NCBI GenBank assembly: GCA_038245725.1
Contig: JBBRSD010000018.1
Location: 1 to 8,525 of the forward strand
Direction of reading: 5' to 3'
DNA from: JBBRSD01 sp038245725
Lineage (GTDB): Bacteria; Actinomycetota; Coriobacteriia; Anaerosomatales; JAAXUF01
Length of the DNA stretch: 8,525 nt
The notes below the pieces were generated by a model. It was not told the origin of the DNA. It saw only the letters and a list, made by a program, of their open reading frames with translations, and searched no databases. Of the stretch, positions 6,304 to 8,525 are shown one piece after another. The position numbers and the translations under genes are program-made. Each line of letters begins with the position of its first letter. Position 1 is the stretch's first letter.

Positions 6304-6810
6304 ATGAAAACGAGCGTGATTGAAGTTGACGACATGCTGTCGGTGCTGAGCGTGGATGAGCTGGAAAAGCGGATAGGCGAGGTGCCGGGTGTTGAAAGCA
6401 CCACGGTGAATTTTGCCGCGAAAAGGGCGACGGTTCGTTACGACGAAACTCGGCTCGAAATCTCCGATATCAAGTCGGCAGTTCGCCAACGCGCATATGA
6501 CTCCACGGCGGCCAGCGCCCCATCGTCAGGCGGCCAGAAAGACCACACGGCACCGCCTGGGCCGCCTGCACCACCCGATTCGGGTGCACCGAAACCGGCC
6601 CCCAATGCGCCTGGCATCGCGGGGCCTGCCTCCGCATCACAAGACAAAGCGGCGCCGTCGACATCGAAACCTTCCGCGGGTGCGCCGCCCGCGGAAGCCG
6701 CACCCGCGTCCGCGTCCACTACACCGAAGCCGCCCCGCGACGCCGTGGCCGCATCCGCTGCTTCTGGAGGCCACGAACATCCGGGCAAAGCCGCGCCAAC
6801 GAAAGCCTAG
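6304..6810 (+). CDS. Stand-alone HMA-like protein with SxxS in place of CxxC
   Basis: A 168-residue cytoplasmic protein. Residues 1-66 align with a heavy-metal-associated (HMA) domain: beta-strand SVIEV, the loop MLSVLS (11-16), helix VDELEKRI, PGVES, strand TTVNF and TVRYDE, then the second helix. In a typical HMA the loop is MxCxxC; here both Cys are Ser (S13, S16), so ordinary thiolate Cu(I) binding is not expected. Residues 67-168 form a Pro/Ala/Ser-rich, probably disordered tail with a few His near the end. The first 65 residues match the ATPase at 7428 at 55 positions, and the tail resembles that ATPase's linker in composition and ending. It therefore looks like a duplicated N-terminal domain expressed on its own. 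AGGAGACG precedes ATG 6304 by three bases. A role as regulator, decoy or partner of the ATPase is inference. Confidence 0.75.
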   Translation: MKTSVIEVDDMLSVLSVDELEKRIGEVPGVESTTVNFAAKRATVRYDETRLEISDIKSAVRQRAYDSTAASAPSSGGQKDHTAPPGPPAPPDSGAPKPAPNAPGIAGPASASQDKAAPSTSKPSAGAPPAEAAPASASTTPKPPRDAVAASAASGGHEHPGKAAPTKA

Positions 6811-6885
6811 GAACAACCCTCGCCGAGCAGCTGGAATACCAAGCTGGTGCTTCGAGTGGGATCAACATCTATGCAGGAGACGATC

Positions 6886-7269
6886 ATGACGATAACGAAT
6901 GTTTCACAAGGAAACGTCCCTGGTTTGCCACAAGCGCTAAGAACGGCCCAGCAAGCAATCGACCTTCCTGAAGTCCAAGATATGCTTCGCCGACTATCTG
7001 AATACAGACTCGGCATCTTCATGCCGCATATGCATGACGAACGTACGGGTGACTTCCAGCCGCTACCGGATGAAGTCGTACAGGTGGAATCCGGGTTGGA
7101 AGTGTCGTTCCAGCCCACCACAGACATCGCAAACCAGACTGATCGCTTTCTTCCCGTGGGCTGGTTTTGGCGCGCCGGTGCATCGACCATCGCAGCAGTG
7201 TGCGAAATGGTTCGGGAAGAAGGCTCCGACGACGCACAGCTCTACATCAAACACAAACACAAACACTGA
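6886..7269 (+). CDS. 127-aa unknown protein with MPHMHDE motif and KHKHKH tail
   Basis: I cannot name a family. The protein is soluble, with an N-terminal helical part (about 14-42), then MPHMHDE at 46-52, then a probably beta-rich part with several Trp/Phe (WFW at 93-95), one Cys (C106), and the C-terminus YIKHKHKH. The HMH cluster and the alternating Lys/His tail could bind metal, and the position between two HMA-containing genes supports a metal link; both are inference. ATG 6886 is chosen over upstream 6871 (ATG) and 6847 (GTG) because AGGAGACG (6875-6882) lies three bases before it, the same ribosome site as in the two flanking genes. The gene is 75 bases after the HMA-like gene and 158 bases before the ATPase. 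It is less GC-rich than the MFS gene. Confidence 0.7.
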   Translation: MTITNVSQGNVPGLPQALRTAQQAIDLPEVQDMLRRLSEYRLGIFMPHMHDERTGDFQPLPDEVVQVESGLEVSFQPTTDIANQTDRFLPVGWFWRAGASTIAAVCEMVREEGSDDAQLYIKHKHKH

Positions 7270-7352
7270 GCGCTTCTCCTCTCGGCGGACTTCACACGCC
7301 GACTTCAGCGGTCGAGATCCGCCCGGCTCTGGCAGGCGTCTCTGAGTCGTCA

Positions 7353-7378
7353 AGTCCGCGAAGGACCCGCTGCGGACT
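7353..7378 (+). other. Stem-loop upstream of the ATPase gene
   Basis: AGTCCGC (7353-7359) pairs perfectly with GCGGACT (7372-7378) across a 12-nt loop, about 50 bases before the ATPase start. The 158-base gap here has no gene. The stem could be an mRNA leader structure or an operator; no T-run follows it. Confidence 0.25.
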
Positions 7379-7427
7379 GTGGAGTTCGAGCGTCACACAT
7401 CGAGATGAAACCGCTGAAGGAGACGGG

Positions 7428-8525
7428 ATGAAAACGAGCGTTATCGAAGTTCACGACATGTTGTCGATCCTAAGCGTCGACGAACTCGAGCAGCGGATCG
7501 AGGGCGTTCCGGGTGTCGAAAGCGCGACGGTGAACTTCGCTGCGGGAAGCGCGACAGTGCGCTACGACGAGACCCGACTCGAGATCGCCGATATCAAGTC
7601 GGCTGTGCGTCAACGCGGGTACGAGGCCGCTGCCCCGTCCACCGCCTCGGCCGGTGAAAGCCACGATCGCCACACAGATGTGGCGCCAGCGATCCCTGCG
7701 CCCGCGCCGACCGCGGGCCTGATCGCACCTGCCACCGTGTCGTCGGCGTCGACAAACACGGAACAAGAAGACAAACCGGCTCCACCAGCTGCCGCACCGG
7801 AGCCTGTTCCGGCGACGCCTGCGGCTGCATCCGTGTCGCAAGCCTCCCCCTCTGCCGCCAAAGCTGACGCGATGCCATCCGCTCCTGCGGCTGGCGCTCA
7901 CACAGAACACTCGGCATCCGGCCAGAAGCCGGCCAGGTCAGGCGCAATAGCGAAGGAGATGGTCCACGGGAGCAAGGAGGGCGTCGAGGACGAAGACAAC
8001 GAGCCGCCCGCCGCACCCGACCATCACGCCCACATGGCGGCGGACCTCCGGAAGCGGTTCTGGATCTCGCTGATCTTGACGCTGCCGATCCTCGCGCTCT
8101 CGCCGATGCTCCAATCGCTCGTGGGACTGCGCGAGGCCATCCGGTTTCCCGGCGACATCTACGTGCTGTTCGGTCTCTCGTCGGCAGTCTTCGGGTATGG
8201 CGGCTGGCCGTTTCTCAAGGGCCTTGTCGAGGAGCTCGGGGCTCGCCGGCCTGGAATGAAGACGCTCATCTCGGTCGCCATCGCCACCGCGTACCTCTAC
8301 AGCAGCGCCGTGGTGTTCGGGCTGGCCGGCAAGATGTTCTTCTGGGAGCTGGCCTCCCTCATCGACATCATGCTGCTCGGGCATTGGATCGAGATGAAGT
8401 CCGTGATGGGCGCTTCGCGGGCGCTCGAGGAGCTGGCCAAGCTCATGCCCTCCGACGCCCACAAGCTCATGCCCGATGGCAGCGTGAAGGACGTGCCGCT
8501 CGGCGAGCTGGCGGTGGATGACAAG
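7428..8525 (+). CDS. CopB-like P1B-type ATPase, N-terminal part (cut by window end)
   Basis: 366 residues of an open frame that runs off the window. This is a heavy-metal pump of the cytoplasmic membrane; CopB-like members export Cu or Ag with ATP. Residues 1-66 are an HMA-like domain with SxxS (MLSILS, S13 and S16) in place of CxxC. Residues 67-205 are a long Ala/Pro-rich linker with scattered His and a short HHAH cluster (199-202). Membrane helices follow at about 211-230 (FWISLILTLPILALSP), 243-260, 276-299 and 303-320, with the conserved block LIDIMLLGHWIEMKS and then ASRALEELAKLMP that leads into the actuator domain. The CPx/CPH motif, DKTG phosphorylation site and ATP-binding domain lie beyond the window. 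AGGAGACG (7418-7425) precedes ATG 7428 by two bases. The metal (Cu versus Ag) and subgroup cannot be fixed without the CPx helix; CopB-like is by resemblance of the helix block. Confidence 0.9.
   Translation, partial: MKTSVIEVHDMLSILSVDELEQRIEGVPGVESATVNFAAGSATVRYDETRLEIADIKSAVRQRGYEAAAPSTASAGESHDRHTDVAPAIPAPAPTAGLIAPATVSSASTNTEQEDKPAPPAAAPEPVPATPAAASVSQASPSAAKADAMPSAPAAGAHTEHSASGQKPARSGAIAKEMVHGSKEGVEDEDNEPPAAPDHHAHMAADLRKRFWISLILTLPILALSPMLQSLVGLREAIRFPGDIYVLFGLSSAVFGYGGWPFLKGLVEELGARRPGMKTLISVAIATAYLYSSAVVFGLAGKMFFWELASLIDIMLLGHWIEMKSVMGASRALEELAKLMPSDAHKLMPDGSVKDVPLGELAVDDK

Noticed and set aside
7470..8462. Minus-strand frames opposite the ATPase
   Set aside because: The plus-strand frame has clear P1B-ATPase helices and an HMA-like domain; the minus frames are low-complexity shadows.

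Overview
The window is GC-rich bacterial DNA that reads as an accessory copper/silver-handling region next to an insertion sequence. The mixture of a Tat-exported lipoprotein oxidase, an IS1380-type transposase and a CopB-like ATPase fits a Gram-negative, probably a proteobacterium or myxobacterium-like organism. This assignment is inference from gene types and base composition; there is no rRNA or marker gene to fix it. Codon and base use change along the window: the 1599-2078 gene and the 6304-7269 stretch look less GC-extreme than the 4147-5829 stretch, which suggests a mosaic of separately acquired pieces.

Layout. 15-1385 (-) is an apparently intact IS1380-family transposase whose left IS end lies at or beyond the window edge. 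1599-2078 (+) is a small DUF4395 membrane protein whose leader carries mutually exclusive hairpins over its ribosome binding site. It is followed by a 36-bp CTNN tetranucleotide repeat. 2266-3813 (-) is a multicopper oxidase with a Tat signal and lipobox. A gene-poor divergent region (3814-4146) with a perfect 16-bp palindrome separates it from a rightward cluster: a Met-rich two-helix membrane protein (4147-4497), two tiny candidate ORFs, an MFS exporter (4594-5829) and a 70-aa unknown (5826-6038), joined by GTGA/ATGA start-stop overlaps. After a GC-rich hairpin comes a second rightward group: a stand-alone HMA-like protein (6304-6810), a 127-aa unknown with a His/Lys tail (6886-7269), and the N-terminal two-fifths to one-half of a CopB-like P1B-type ATPase (7428 to the window end).

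How the parts may work together (inference): the oxidase would detoxify Cu(I) outside the cytoplasmic membrane, the Met-rich protein could bind Cu(I)/Ag(I) at the membrane, and the ATPase would pump metal out of the cytoplasm. The MFS protein would export a metal complex or another toxicant. The most unusual point is that both the stand-alone protein and the ATPase N-terminus have an HMA-like fold sequence in which the metal-binding CxxC is replaced by SxxS. The stand-alone protein looks like a duplicate of the ATPase N-terminal domain plus its Ala/Pro linker.
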